Assembly (NCBI GenBank): GCA_029267635.1
Contig: JAJUIK010000003.1
Coordinates: 1 to 64,000 of the forward strand
Direction: 5' to 3'
DNA length: 64,000 nucleotides
Origin: Moraxellaceae bacterium
Lineage (GTDB): Bacteria > Pseudomonadota > Gammaproteobacteria > Pseudomonadales > Moraxellaceae
Part shown: piece by piece, positions 15,862 to 23,973 of the stretch
Layout: each line of letters begins with the position of its first letter
Numbering within the stretch: position 1 is the first letter of the stretch
Made by a program: the position numbers and the translations under genes
The notes under the pieces: model-generated
Database searches by the model: none
Told to the model about the DNA's origin: nothing
The model's input: the letters and a program-made list of their open reading frames with translations, nothing else

Positions 15862-17532
15862 ATGCTTAACCTGATCCAGCGCTTTCCGGTATGCTCCAAA
15901 ACCATTTCACTTGGTACCTTTAACCTGATTCTGGCTATCTGGCTGGCGCTGGTGCTGAATATTGGATTCTTTGAACAGATCCAGAAACTTACGCCTTATC
16001 AGGGTATTAAAGCTCATGCTTTTTTGGCCGCGACTGCAGTTGTATTGGTAGCGTATCATCATTTCTTATTTCAGTTACTGAACTGGAGAAAAACCGCCAA
16101 AGCTGTGGCGATTCTGTTGGTGTTGATGGGCGGGTTGAGCGCTTATTTTGTGAATACCTTGGGTGTGGTGATCTCACCGGACCAGATCCAGAATACCTTG
16201 CAAACCGATCCAGCAGAGGTATCGGATTTAGTGTCTTTACGTTTACTGCTGTGGTCTTTGGGCTTTGTAGTCTTCCCCATTCTGGCGATCAGTCGGGTTC
16301 AGATCAAAGCAGAAAAATTCAGCGCCGTTTTGCTGAAAAAGGCGCTGCATAGTGTGGCATCCCTGTTAATCATTGGGGGCTTGCTGTTTGTTTATTATAT
16401 CGATTTCGCTTCGGTTTTCCGTGAGCATCGCGATTTGAAAGGCATGATTTCACCACAAAACGTGATTGCTTCCAGTCTGTCGTATTACCGTAAAAAAGCA
16501 CCCAAAGAAAATCTGCCGCTGCTGCGTTATGGTGAAGATGCGCATCTAGTCACGGCTGTCAGACAGAAGCAGCAACCGAAATTGATGGTCTTGGTGGTGG
16601 GGGAAACCGCACGTGCTGACAGTTTCGCACTGAATGGTTATGCGAAAAATACCAATCCGGAACTGGCCAAGCAACAAGTGATCAACTTTTCACAGGTGAG
16701 TTCCTGTGGTACTGCGACTGCCGTATCGGTGCCGTGCATGTTCTCGGGTATGCCGCGTCAGGATTATGATGAACAGTTGGCCAGTCACCGTGAAGGCCTG
16801 CTCGATATTGCCCAGCGTGCCGGTTATCACGTGACCTGGATCGACAATAATTCTGGCTGTAAAGGGACATGTGACCGGGTCGAGCAGTACAAAATTCCGC
16901 AAGCATTGAAGCAAAAATGGTGTGCGACCGGGGAATGTTATGACGAGATTCTGGTAGATGCGCTAAAGGGCTATCTCAATACGATTGCGGCTGACGATCA
17001 AACGCCACGTTTGATTGTATTACACCAGATGGGCAGTCATGGACCGGCTTATTACAAACGTGCTATGCCTGAATATCAAAAATTCCAGCCGACCTGTGCA
17101 ACCAATGCAATTCAGGGGTGCAGTCCACAAGCACTGATTAATACCTATGACAACAGTATTGTTTATACGGATCATGTGCTGAGTCAGGTGATTGACACGT
17201 TAAAAACTACCCGCAATTATCAGACCGGATTTTGGTATCTATCGGATCATGGCGAATCCACTGGTGAAAGCGGCATGTATCTGCATGGTGCGCCGTATGC
17301 GATTGCCCCAAGCCAGCAGACCCATGTGCCGATGATGATGTGGTTCTCCGAGCGTTGGATGCAGGCCAATACAGCACACGTCAACTGTCTGGCTGGACAA
17401 AAGAATCAGCCCTTAAGTCAGGATAATTTATTTCCAAGTTTATTAAGCCTGCTGGATATAAAAACCGCGGTAATTCAGCCAAAATTTGATATGTTGCAAC
17501 AGTGTGCTGCCCAAAGCAAAACGAGTGCTTAA
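15862..17532 (+). CDS. pmrC: Lipid A phosphoethanolamine transferase (EptA/PmrC)
   Basis: 556 aa. Five hydrophobic segments lie in residues about 20-190, then a periplasmic sulfatase-fold domain. The metal and nucleophile region is VVGETARADSFALNGY followed by SSCGTATAVSVPCMFSGM, and the later metal ligands lie in YLSDHGESTGESGMYLHGAPY. Paired cysteines suit the disulfides of EptA enzymes. It moves phosphoethanolamine from phosphatidylethanolamine to lipid A, which lowers negative surface charge and raises polymyxin tolerance. It is the first gene of pmrCAB, three bases before pmrA, and is preceded by a PmrA box. Confidence 0.95.
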   Translation: MLNLIQRFPVCSKTISLGTFNLILAIWLALVLNIGFFEQIQKLTPYQGIKAHAFLAATAVVLVAYHHFLFQLLNWRKTAKAVAILLVLMGGLSAYFVNTLGVVISPDQIQNTLQTDPAEVSDLVSLRLLLWSLGFVVFPILAISRVQIKAEKFSAVLLKKALHSVASLLIIGGLLFVYYIDFASVFREHRDLKGMISPQNVIASSLSYYRKKAPKENLPLLRYGEDAHLVTAVRQKQQPKLMVLVVGETARADSFALNGYAKNTNPELAKQQVINFSQVSSCGTATAVSVPCMFSGMPRQDYDEQLASHREGLLDIAQRAGYHVTWIDNNSGCKGTCDRVEQYKIPQALKQKWCATGECYDEILVDALKGYLNTIAADDQTPRLIVLHQMGSHGPAYYKRAMPEYQKFQPTCATNAIQGCSPQALINTYDNSIVYTDHVLSQVIDTLKTTRNYQTGFWYLSDHGESTGESGMYLHGAPYAIAPSQQTHVPMMMWFSERWMQANTAHVNCLAGQKNQPLSQDNLFPSLLSLLDIKTAVIQPKFDMLQQCAAQSKTSA

Positions 17533-17535
17533 TTG

Positions 17536-18213
17536 ATGAATAAAATCTTGATCATTGAAGATGATTTTATGATTGCCGAGTCCACTATTACTTTACTGAA
17601 ATACCATCAGTACGATGTGGCATGGGTCAATAATGGGCTGGACGGTTTACAGCTTCTCACGCAGCAACCTTTTGATTTGGTATTGCTTGATCTGGGCTTG
17701 CCGCGCATGGACGGCATGCAGGTGTTAAAACAGATTCGTCAGCAGACACCGAGCTTGCCAGTATTGATCATTTCTGCACGTGATCAGTTGCAGAACCGGG
17801 TGGAAGGCTTAAATCAAGGTGCGGATGATTATCTGGTCAAACCGTATGAATTTGATGAATTGCTGGCACGTATTCAGGCTTTATTGCGCCGTAGTGGTGT
17901 ACAAAAGCAGCAATCTTCTCAGCAACTGCTATCGCATGGCGATTTGACCTTAAATGTCGAGCAGCACAGTGCGGTCTTTAAAGGCAAGGGTATTGAATTG
18001 TCCAACCGGGAATGGGCGATCCTGACAGCTTTTTTAAGTTATCCCAATAAAATTTTTTCCAAAGCCAATCTGGAAGACAAACTGTACGATTTTGACAGTG
18101 ATATCAGCAGCAATACCATTGAGGTTTATATCCATCACTTACGTGTCAAACTGGGCAAAAATTTTATTCGTACCATCCGTGGCTTGGGATATCGTTTAGA
18201 CCAAAGTGATTAA
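17536..18213 (+). CDS. pmrA: Response regulator PmrA (OmpR family)
   Basis: 225 aa. The receiver domain has the acidic pair in ILIIEDDFMIAES, the phospho-acceptor Asp in LVLLDLGLPRMDGMQ and Lys in DDYLVKPYEFDELLARI. The C-terminal winged helix ends SNTIEVYIHHLRVKLGKNFIRTIRGLGYRL. The sequence follows Acinetobacter PmrA closely. The ATG at 17536 is preferred to the overlapping TTG at 17533. It should bind the TTTAAG repeats before pmrC and probably those before the PAP2 gene. Confidence 0.96.
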   Translation: MNKILIIEDDFMIAESTITLLKYHQYDVAWVNNGLDGLQLLTQQPFDLVLLDLGLPRMDGMQVLKQIRQQTPSLPVLIISARDQLQNRVEGLNQGADDYLVKPYEFDELLARIQALLRRSGVQKQQSSQQLLSHGDLTLNVEQHSAVFKGKGIELSNREWAILTAFLSYPNKIFSKANLEDKLYDFDSDISSNTIEVYIHHLRVKLGKNFIRTIRGLGYRLDQSD

Positions 18214-18216
18214 GGT

Positions 18217-19578
18217 ATGGATTGCGTGATACAGAACCGTTATTCCCTGAAAAAACGTCTGATCTGGTTTACTTCGATTGCAAGTACAGTTTTGGGATGC
18301 ATTCTGATGGCATCCTCTTACAAGATTGTGCAAGGTGAAGTGAATGAAGTTTTAGACCGGCAGATGCGCTTTCAGGCGGAGCGGCTGGCTGAACAGGAAC
18401 TGCAGCTGCTGCAAAGTCGCTTTGACCCGAATAAAACCTATGCGGAAGAAGATCTGTTTATTGATGTCTGGGCGTACCGTGAACAAAAGGATCTGCATCA
18501 TCCTGCCCAGCTGTTACTTGCTCCGGTACAGAAAGCCGGTTTTTACCAGCATGAAAGCCCACAAGGTACTTGGCTGGCGTATGTGATTCCTTTAAAAGAT
18601 CGTCAGATTCAGGTCAGCCAGCAGCAGCGGGTACGTCAGGTTTTGGCTTTCGAGCTGGCTGCCAGCCTATTTATTCCTTATTTTCTGATCATGCCATTTG
18701 CCTTATGGGGCTTGGCTTATCTGATTCATCGTAATTTCAAACCATTGGATGATTTTAAACAGGAACTCTCGCAACGCAATTCCAATGACCTGACACCGAT
18801 TCAAAGTGCGATGTATCCTCTGGAATTACTACCTACCATTGAAGAAATGAATCACTTGCTGGAGCGAATTTCGATCGCCCAGCTCGAGCAAAAACAGTTT
18901 ATTGCAGATGCAGCCCATGAGTTACGTACACCCATTACTGCATTAAATCTGCAAACCCAGATTTTGCAAAAAAAGTTCCCCGATCAGCCGGAAATTAACA
19001 ACTTAAGCAAAGGCTTGCTACGCATTCAACATCTGGTGGTGCAGCTTTTGGCATTGGCGAGACAAGATGCTTCTCTGACCACGCTGGATGCTGCCCGTGA
19101 TTTTCAGCTCAATCAGGTCGCGCTGAATTGTGTGGAAGAACTGATGAATCTGGCCCTGCAAAAAGAGATCGATCTAGGCTTTGTACGTAATGAATGTACA
19201 CGGATGCATAGCCTGGAAGCGGCGGCCCATTCGATTATTTTCAACCTGCTAGACAATGCCATCAAATATACCCCGGCGGGTGGGGTAATTAACCTGTCGG
19301 TTTATACGGAAGCAGAATGCGCCTATATTGTGATTGAAGACAGTGGTCCGGGCATTGAACCACAACTTTATGATCAGGTACTGAAGCGTTTTTACCGGAT
19401 TCACCATCATCTGGCACAGGGCAGCGGTCTGGGCATGTCGATCGTGGATAAAGCCACCCAGCATTTGGGCGGTACCTTGTTTTTGGACCGCAGTAAAGAG
19501 CTGGGTGGTTTATGGGTCATGGTGCGCTTGCCGAAAGATTTAGCGCAACTGAAAACGCCGGTAAAAGAGCGCATATAA
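18217..19578 (+). CDS. pmrB: Sensor histidine kinase PmrB
   Basis: 453 aa. Two membrane segments (about 18-38 and 150-175) enclose a periplasmic sensor loop. A HAMP-like linker leads to the H-box ADAAHELRTPITALNLQTQ and to the ATP-binding motifs FNLLDNAIKYTPAGG, EDSGPGIEP and GSGLGMSIV. It phosphorylates PmrA in response to envelope or metal signals. The N-terminus is slightly longer than in A. baumannii PmrB. The last 39 bases overlap the end of the convergent PAP2 gene. No truncation is visible. Confidence 0.95.
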   Translation: MDCVIQNRYSLKKRLIWFTSIASTVLGCILMASSYKIVQGEVNEVLDRQMRFQAERLAEQELQLLQSRFDPNKTYAEEDLFIDVWAYREQKDLHHPAQLLLAPVQKAGFYQHESPQGTWLAYVIPLKDRQIQVSQQQRVRQVLAFELAASLFIPYFLIMPFALWGLAYLIHRNFKPLDDFKQELSQRNSNDLTPIQSAMYPLELLPTIEEMNHLLERISIAQLEQKQFIADAAHELRTPITALNLQTQILQKKFPDQPEINNLSKGLLRIQHLVVQLLALARQDASLTTLDAARDFQLNQVALNCVEELMNLALQKEIDLGFVRNECTRMHSLEAAAHSIIFNLLDNAIKYTPAGGVINLSVYTEAECAYIVIEDSGPGIEPQLYDQVLKRFYRIHHHLAQGSGLGMSIVDKATQHLGGTLFLDRSKELGGLWVMVRLPKDLAQLKTPVKERI

Positions 19579-20211
19579 ACCCAGATTCAGCGCCCAGAGA
19601 ATCCATCCAGTCCACAAATTATGGCTGAGGAAATGTGCACCGCGCATCATCTGTGCCCAGCCCATGGCGAAACCTAAAATTAGTGCAGCGATCAGATAAA
19701 ACCAGGCGCGTGCCGGTTGTAGCAGGCGAAAGACAAAATAACCGGCTATCAGGGCAAAACCTGTACTGGCATGTCCACCTGGAAAACAGTGCCCATGGGT
19801 CGCACTGAAGTCCCAGAGCAAACCTTGTGCTGTCGTTTGGATCATATTCCAGGGGCAGGCATGCGCGGATTGGGATTTGAGTAATCCAATCAGGCTGGTA
19901 CCGATGATCACCATCCAGAAGAAATAGCCATAGTGCCAGCGTCGTGAAGCCAGATGGGATACTTTAAATGAGGCCAGCCACACAGCAAACAGACTGAGAT
20001 AAGCTGCAATCACCACATTTTTGACCATCCGGTGATTCAGTTCAACCAGATACCAGTTTGCTCGTGCAAAAAAATGGCCGGATTGATCCATCCAGGGCTG
20101 GATCAGTTGTAGGTCAAGGCTACCCCCAACGGGAACAAAAACAATAAGGAGCAATAAACTCAGGCTGAGTAGACTCAGATGGGTGAGAAAAAAAGGTTTG
20201 GCTGGAGTCAT
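19540..20211 (-). CDS. PAP2-family membrane phosphatase convergent with pmrB
   Basis: 223 aa with about six membrane segments. The PAP2 signature is partly kept: PGGHAS (motif 2) and MRGAHFLSHNLWTGW (motif 3, RX5HX3, with Thr in place of the usual Asp). The first motif is degenerate: a Lys in LLKSQSAHACPW, with no RP. The Arg in motif 3 and both His residues are present, so activity is still plausible. Lipid A or lipid phosphate dephosphorylation is the family role. It ends inside pmrB, convergent, and PmrA-box-like repeats stand 46 bases before its start. Both facts suggest it belongs to the PmrAB system. Confidence 0.82.
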   Translation of the reverse strand: MTPAKPFFLTHLSLLSLSLLLLIVFVPVGGSLDLQLIQPWMDQSGHFFARANWYLVELNHRMVKNVVIAAYLSLFAVWLASFKVSHLASRRWHYGYFFWMVIIGTSLIGLLKSQSAHACPWNMIQTTAQGLLWDFSATHGHCFPGGHASTGFALIAGYFVFRLLQPARAWFYLIAALILGFAMGWAQMMRGAHFLSHNLWTGWILWALNLGLYALFYRRFQLR

Positions 20212-20257
20212 GGGGCAACAGATGACAATTGAATCTAGTGCATTGCAGCAGATTTAA

Positions 20258-20283
20258 CTTAAATCAGCCTTAAGCTGCTTAAA
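20258..20283 (-). promoter_or_regulatory. PmrA-box-like repeats before the PAP2 gene
   Basis: Read on the minus strand, CTTAAG (20269-20274) and TTTAAG (20258-20263) are separated by five bases, the PmrA-box spacing. A third TTTAAG lies at 20278-20283. The inner pair ends 46 bases before the PAP2 start, against 47 bases for the pmrC box. Control by PmrA is inferred. Confidence 0.6.
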
Positions 20284-20356
20284 TCCTAGACAGAAAATAT
20301 CTAGAGCAGACCCGTATTTTATTTCGAGAATTGAGTTGGACAATTTCTCTCAGCAT

Positions 20357-20383
20357 AAAAAAAGCGACTCATCAGAGTCGCTT
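20357..20383 (-). terminator. Terminator of the ammonium transporter gene
   Basis: AAGCGACTC, loop ATCA, GAGTCGCTT. On the minus strand it ends in a T-run (complement of seven A at 20357-20363) and lies 16 bases after the amt stop. Confidence 0.85.
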
Positions 20384-20398
20384 AAATGCAGTCTATAC

Positions 20399-21586
20399 TT
20401 AGAACATATTTTCTTCAGAGTTTGCCGAGATTTTATGAATCGCCAGATCGGCACCGCGGTATTCATCTTCTTGCGACAAACGGATGCCAATGGTGGCTTT
20501 CAATATGCCATATACCGTAAATCCACCAGCCAGAGCTAGCATAATCGCCAGCAGGGTGCCAATGATCTGCGCCATCATCGACACACCACCTAAACCGCCG
20601 AGCCAGCTTTGACCGAAAATTCCCACGGCCAGACCGCCAAAAGCACCACAGACACCATGCATCGGCCAGACACCCAACACATCATCAACTTTCAGTTTGT
20701 TTTGGGTCACGGTAAATAGTTTCACAAAAATGGCACCAGCAATCACGCCAATCATCAATGCACCAACAGGGTGCACAATATCCGAACCAGCACAGATCGC
20801 AACCAGACCGGCCAAGGGACCATTATGCAAGAACCCCGGATCTTCTTTTCCTAACAGGTTGGCAGAAATGGTACCACCGACCATCGCCATCAGTGAGTTA
20901 ATCGCCACCAGACCGGAAATTGCATCGAGACGCTGTGCACTCATCACGTTGAAACCAAACCAGCCCACAATCAGAATCCAGGAACCCAAAGCCAGAAACG
21001 GAATCGAAGAAGGGGGATGCGCACTGACGCGACCATCTTTTTTATAGCGGCCATGACGTGCACCTAAGAGCAGCACGGCGGCCAATGCCATCCAGCCTCC
21101 CATGGCATGCACCACCACTGAACCGGCAAAATCATGGAAAGATGCACCAAAACTGTCTTTCAGCCAGTCTTGTAATCCCAAATTGCCATTCCAGATCATG
21201 CCTTCAAAAAATGGATAGACTAGCGCAACTAAAAACAGGGTCGCAATGGCTTGCGAACGCATTTTGGCACGCTCAGCAATCCCGCCGGAGATAATCGCCG
21301 GAATTGCTGCAGCAAAAGTTAGCAGGAAAAAACAGCGCATCAGGTTGTAGCCATGATCCAGCGCCAGTGTCGCACCACTATGGAAAAAATGCTGACCATA
21401 GGCAATGTAATAACCGACAAAGAAATAGGCAATCGCCGAGATCGAGAAGTCCGCCAGAATTTTACTTAAGGCATTGACCTGGTTTTTGTGACGGACAGTG
21501 CCGAGTTCCAGGAAAGCGAAGCCAGCGTGCATGGCAAGGACCAGAACAGCACCCAGCAATAAGAAAAGTAGATCTACATTTTGCAT
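20399..21586 (-). CDS. amt: Ammonium transporter, Amt family
   Basis: 395 aa from the ATG at 21586 (MQNVDLLFLLLGAVLVLA), with 11 membrane segments. The twin-His pore residues lie in FAGSVVVHAMGGWMAL and VWPMHGVCGAFGGLAVG. GGIAERAKMRSQA and HNGPLAGLVAICAGSD are typical of Amt proteins. It conducts ammonium into the cell under nitrogen limitation. No glnK is adjacent, unlike the usual glnK-amtB pair. A sigma-54-type promoter lies about 130 bases upstream. An in-frame upstream extension to 21631 lacks membrane-protein character and is not used. Confidence 0.93.
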   Translation of the reverse strand: MQNVDLLFLLLGAVLVLAMHAGFAFLELGTVRHKNQVNALSKILADFSISAIAYFFVGYYIAYGQHFFHSGATLALDHGYNLMRCFFLLTFAAAIPAIISGGIAERAKMRSQAIATLFLVALVYPFFEGMIWNGNLGLQDWLKDSFGASFHDFAGSVVVHAMGGWMALAAVLLLGARHGRYKKDGRVSAHPPSSIPFLALGSWILIVGWFGFNVMSAQRLDAISGLVAINSLMAMVGGTISANLLGKEDPGFLHNGPLAGLVAICAGSDIVHPVGALMIGVIAGAIFVKLFTVTQNKLKVDDVLGVWPMHGVCGAFGGLAVGIFGQSWLGGLGGVSMMAQIIGTLLAIMLALAGGFTVYGILKATIGIRLSQEDEYRGADLAIHKISANSEENMF

Positions 21587-21714
21587 AGTTTGCTCAAAAA
21601 AAGTGCTAAATTTTATTTTAGAGCAAAACATATATTCAATTTTGCACCAAAACGGATTTAGTAAATCTAAAAAGCTGAGTTTGTTGGATCAAACTCAATT
21701 TGATGCCTGGATTA

Positions 21715-21730
21715 AGCAAGAAACGCACCA
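21715..21730 (-). promoter_or_regulatory. Sigma-54-type promoter of amt
   Basis: On the minus strand the sequence is TGGTGCGTTTCTTGCT, with GG and GC separated by ten bases, as in the -24/-12 promoter class. Nitrogen-regulated amt genes are commonly RpoN/NtrC dependent, which fits. A possible half-site GGTGCA lies further upstream near 21764. Confidence 0.6.
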
Positions 21731-21975
21731 GTCCAGAAGATTATCATGGTATTTTGCTAATATACGGTGCAAGTCATTCAAAGAGAAAGTGAAATTTTTG
21801 TGCTTATAGGGAGAAGATGCGGCGTCTGGTTGCGGGAGACCGAGATGATTCTGCTGGAGTTGACCCGAGAAATAGCTTCTTGATCAGTCTGCCTCATCAT
21901 TCCGTACAGTAAAGCTGATATCAATACCGTTTGAAAACTGAATTTTACGGAAAATAGGTTTTTCTAAAAAAGTAA

Positions 21976-22008
21976 AAAACTCTATATGCTTAACACATAT
22001 AGAGTTTT
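21976..22008 (-). terminator. Terminator of the GTPase/Roadblock operon
   Basis: A perfect 13-bp stem (AAAACTCTATATG / CATATAGAGTTTT) with a 7-base loop. It lies about 65 bases after the last Roadblock gene, and T-rich sequence follows on the minus strand. Confidence 0.8.
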
Positions 22009-22072
22009 CGTGAGATTTACCCAGTATCAGTCATAACATCATTCAAACGCTATGACTTTTTCAGATACTCTC

Positions 22073-22429
22073 TTAAGAGAAATCGAGTTCTTTTTCAAAT
22101 GATTTCAATTCAAAACGCGCCATCGCCAAGTTTGATTTAGAACGATCAAGAACTAAATACAAGAAAAGACCTTCATTGCTTTCTAGTGGACGCATTAAGT
22201 GATATTGCTTGCCCAGTGTAATTAAAATATCTTCAATACCGTCATTTAATTTAAGTGCATTTGCAACTTTACGTTTTGCACGAACCACTTCGGTATTACC
22301 TGCGGCTGCAAGTTCTAAATCAATTGAAGTCCCCTGTGTGGCCAAAGCTAAGCCACTGTCGCTATCGACCAATGCTGCTGCAACAAAACCATCAATTCCC
22401 GTTAAACTATCAAGAGCAATACGTGCCAT
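22073..22429 (-). CDS. Roadblock/LC7 domain protein (last gene of the GTPase cluster)
   Basis: 118 aa, the length of a single Roadblock/LC7 domain. Its pattern is a first helix and strand [22 protein letters not shown], a central helix [17 protein letters not shown] and a final strand pair [23 protein letters not shown]. Roadblock proteins of the MglB type act as partners or activators of small Ras-like GTPases. A GGTAGGA site precedes the ATG. It follows the 336-codon gene by about 50 bases in the same direction. Confidence 0.85.
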   Translation of the reverse strand: MARIALDSLTGIDGFVAAALVDSDSGLALATQGTSIDLELAAAGNTEVVRAKRKVANALKLNDGIEDILITLGKQYHLMRPLESNEGLFLYLVLDRSKSNLAMARFELKSFEKELDFS

Positions 22430-22480
22430 TTTATTTCCTACCTTGTGTGAAGGGGGATTCCCCAGAAAAATCCATCTTGT

Positions 22481-23440
22481 TTAAAGACCTAGTTTTTTGC
22501 GCAATTTTCCAAAAAAACCGCGAATTTTCATCATCTGCTGATGATCAGATGATTTATCGTTTCTCATAAATTGTGCTTCATGAGATTCAATCCATGTGCC
22601 CATTCTGAGCAGGTGGCTGATTGCCACAAATTTAATAATTCGTTCATGCGAAATCGCCAGCTGATCTGCAACTGTCTGCAACTGTGCCCCTTGTGCAAAA
22701 CACGCGGCAATTTTAAGCAGGTCACGCCGTTCGTAGCCACTTTCAAATTGTGGCCAAATATCCAGTTTAAAATATTGATTGAGCTGAATTTTTGTAAAAT
22801 CGAGCGCGACTGAGCGATAGCTGGCTTGCCACAGCCAGTTGCGTAGGTCCTGGGCCTTTTTATTTTTACTGGTTTCCTGCACAAACTGACTGGTGGCGTA
22901 GGTCTGGTTCAGACTTTTGTTGAAAGACAGCATCGGATTATCCGTATTTACCCAAACGCGTTCGGTCATGGTGTCCGCCAGCGCCAAAAAACCGCTGGAG
23001 TCGAATAACTGGATAAAACCATTACGTGGCATCAGACATTCATTAAAAATGATACTGATATCAACCGGTTCTTCTTCCACAGTAGCGACAGGCTTAACTG
23101 CATAATGCGGTTCATAATCAAAGTATTTTTCTTGCAGCCACTCGTGCAAACTATCTAGCTGTGCCAGCGGATAAGACAGGGAGTCATCAATAATCAGTCC
23201 ACCCTGTTCAGGGGCTTTAACAAGACGCAAATAGTGCATGCCATGATGGGTAAGAATTTTTTGAATACTGGATGAATGGAAAAAGGCGTCATTCACCATC
23301 AGCAGATCAATCTGTTGTTCGGCAATATTGACCCATTGCACCTGCACAGCAGAAGGAACGGCCAACAAAATTTGGGTTTTGAGCTGATCCAGAACATTCA
23401 GACTCAGACCGAAAACAGCAATATTTAAACTTTTTTTCAT
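22481..23440 (-). CDS. Unrecognised protein between the two Roadblock genes
   Basis: 319 aa from the ATG at 23440 (MKKSLNIAVFGLSLNVLDQL), which has a GGA-type site. An upstream in-frame start at 23491 lacks support. The N-terminal 110 residues look like a receiver-like or Rossmann-like domain without phospho-acceptor geometry. A middle region resembles a sensor with SSGFLALADTMTERVWVNTD. The C-terminal 80 residues (FDIWPQF-like, RRDLLKIAACFAQGAQLQTVADQLAISHERIIKFVAISHLLRMGTW) resemble the winged-helix end of PatA/DUF4388-type proteins. I do not assign a name. Position between Roadblock genes implies a role in the same GTPase switch. Confidence 0.7.
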   Translation of the reverse strand: MKKSLNIAVFGLSLNVLDQLKTQILLAVPSAVQVQWVNIAEQQIDLLMVNDAFFHSSSIQKILTHHGMHYLRLVKAPEQGGLIIDDSLSYPLAQLDSLHEWLQEKYFDYEPHYAVKPVATVEEEPVDISIIFNECLMPRNGFIQLFDSSGFLALADTMTERVWVNTDNPMLSFNKSLNQTYATSQFVQETSKNKKAQDLRNWLWQASYRSVALDFTKIQLNQYFKLDIWPQFESGYERRDLLKIAACFAQGAQLQTVADQLAISHERIIKFVAISHLLRMGTWIESHEAQFMRNDKSSDHQQMMKIRGFFGKLRKKLGL

Positions 23441-23544
23441 TATCCAATCGCATTCAAGTCGGGCAAAGTCCCAAACACTATTTCTTATCAATCGAATTGA
23501 TCATCCTGCAGCACAACTCATGTGATCGTGCATGGATGATGGCC

Positions 23545-23955
23545 TTAAGGATTTTTCGCCAAATTTTCTGCGGCCTGTTTCACTGAATACAACATCTGCC
23601 CAATCAGTACATTATGGGCTGCCACAGCCACAAGGACCATAGGATGTTGAGCATGATCCACGCCAGTTAAAACCACTTTGCCATTGTCTGCATCGAGGGT
23701 AATGGTTTTGCAGCCGGTGAGATCAATCTCGGAGATAAAGGCAGAAACCATCGCGAGAATGGAACTACTGACCGCAGCAATTTTTCCGGTGTTATCTAAA
23801 TTTTTCTTGCTAGCTAAGGCCAGTTCAAAACCATCCGATGAGCAGAGCATGACAAAATCAATGCCACTGACACTATTGAGCAGTTCTTGAATTTGTATGC
23901 GACCTGCATCAATCAAGAGCTGTGGAATTTCACGCGAATTCACAAAAGCATTCAT
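23545..23955 (-). CDS. Roadblock/LC7 domain protein (second gene of the GTPase cluster)
   Basis: 136 aa with the Roadblock pattern QELLNSVSGIDFVMLCSSDGFELALASKK, a central helix KIAAVSSSILAMVSAFISEI and a C-terminal strand-helix region DNGKVVLTGVDHAQHPMVLVAVAAHN. It differs strongly from the other Roadblock protein of the cluster. It could be the GTPase-activating partner (MglB-like) of the adjacent GTPase. The gene follows the GTPase by 18 bases. Confidence 0.85.
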   Translation of the reverse strand: MNAFVNSREIPQLLIDAGRIQIQELLNSVSGIDFVMLCSSDGFELALASKKNLDNTGKIAAVSSSILAMVSAFISEIDLTGCKTITLDADNGKVVLTGVDHAQHPMVLVAVAAHNVLIGQMLYSVKQAAENLAKNP

Positions 23956-23973
23956 TTTTCTGGTTAAATCCTT

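Larger units (their letters stand above)
21587..22072. other. Intergenic region upstream of amt
   Basis: 486 bases. The half next to amt holds its promoter and an inverted repeat TGAGTTT/AAACTCA (21676-21697). The other half ends with the terminator of the Roadblock operon (21976-22008). I see no coding gene; the rightward open stretch near 21498-21809 has no support. Confidence 0.5.

Noticed and set aside
15862-19578. Inactivating mutation in pmrCAB
   Set aside because: All three frames are intact with catalytic residues present. Point changes affecting activity cannot be judged without a reference.
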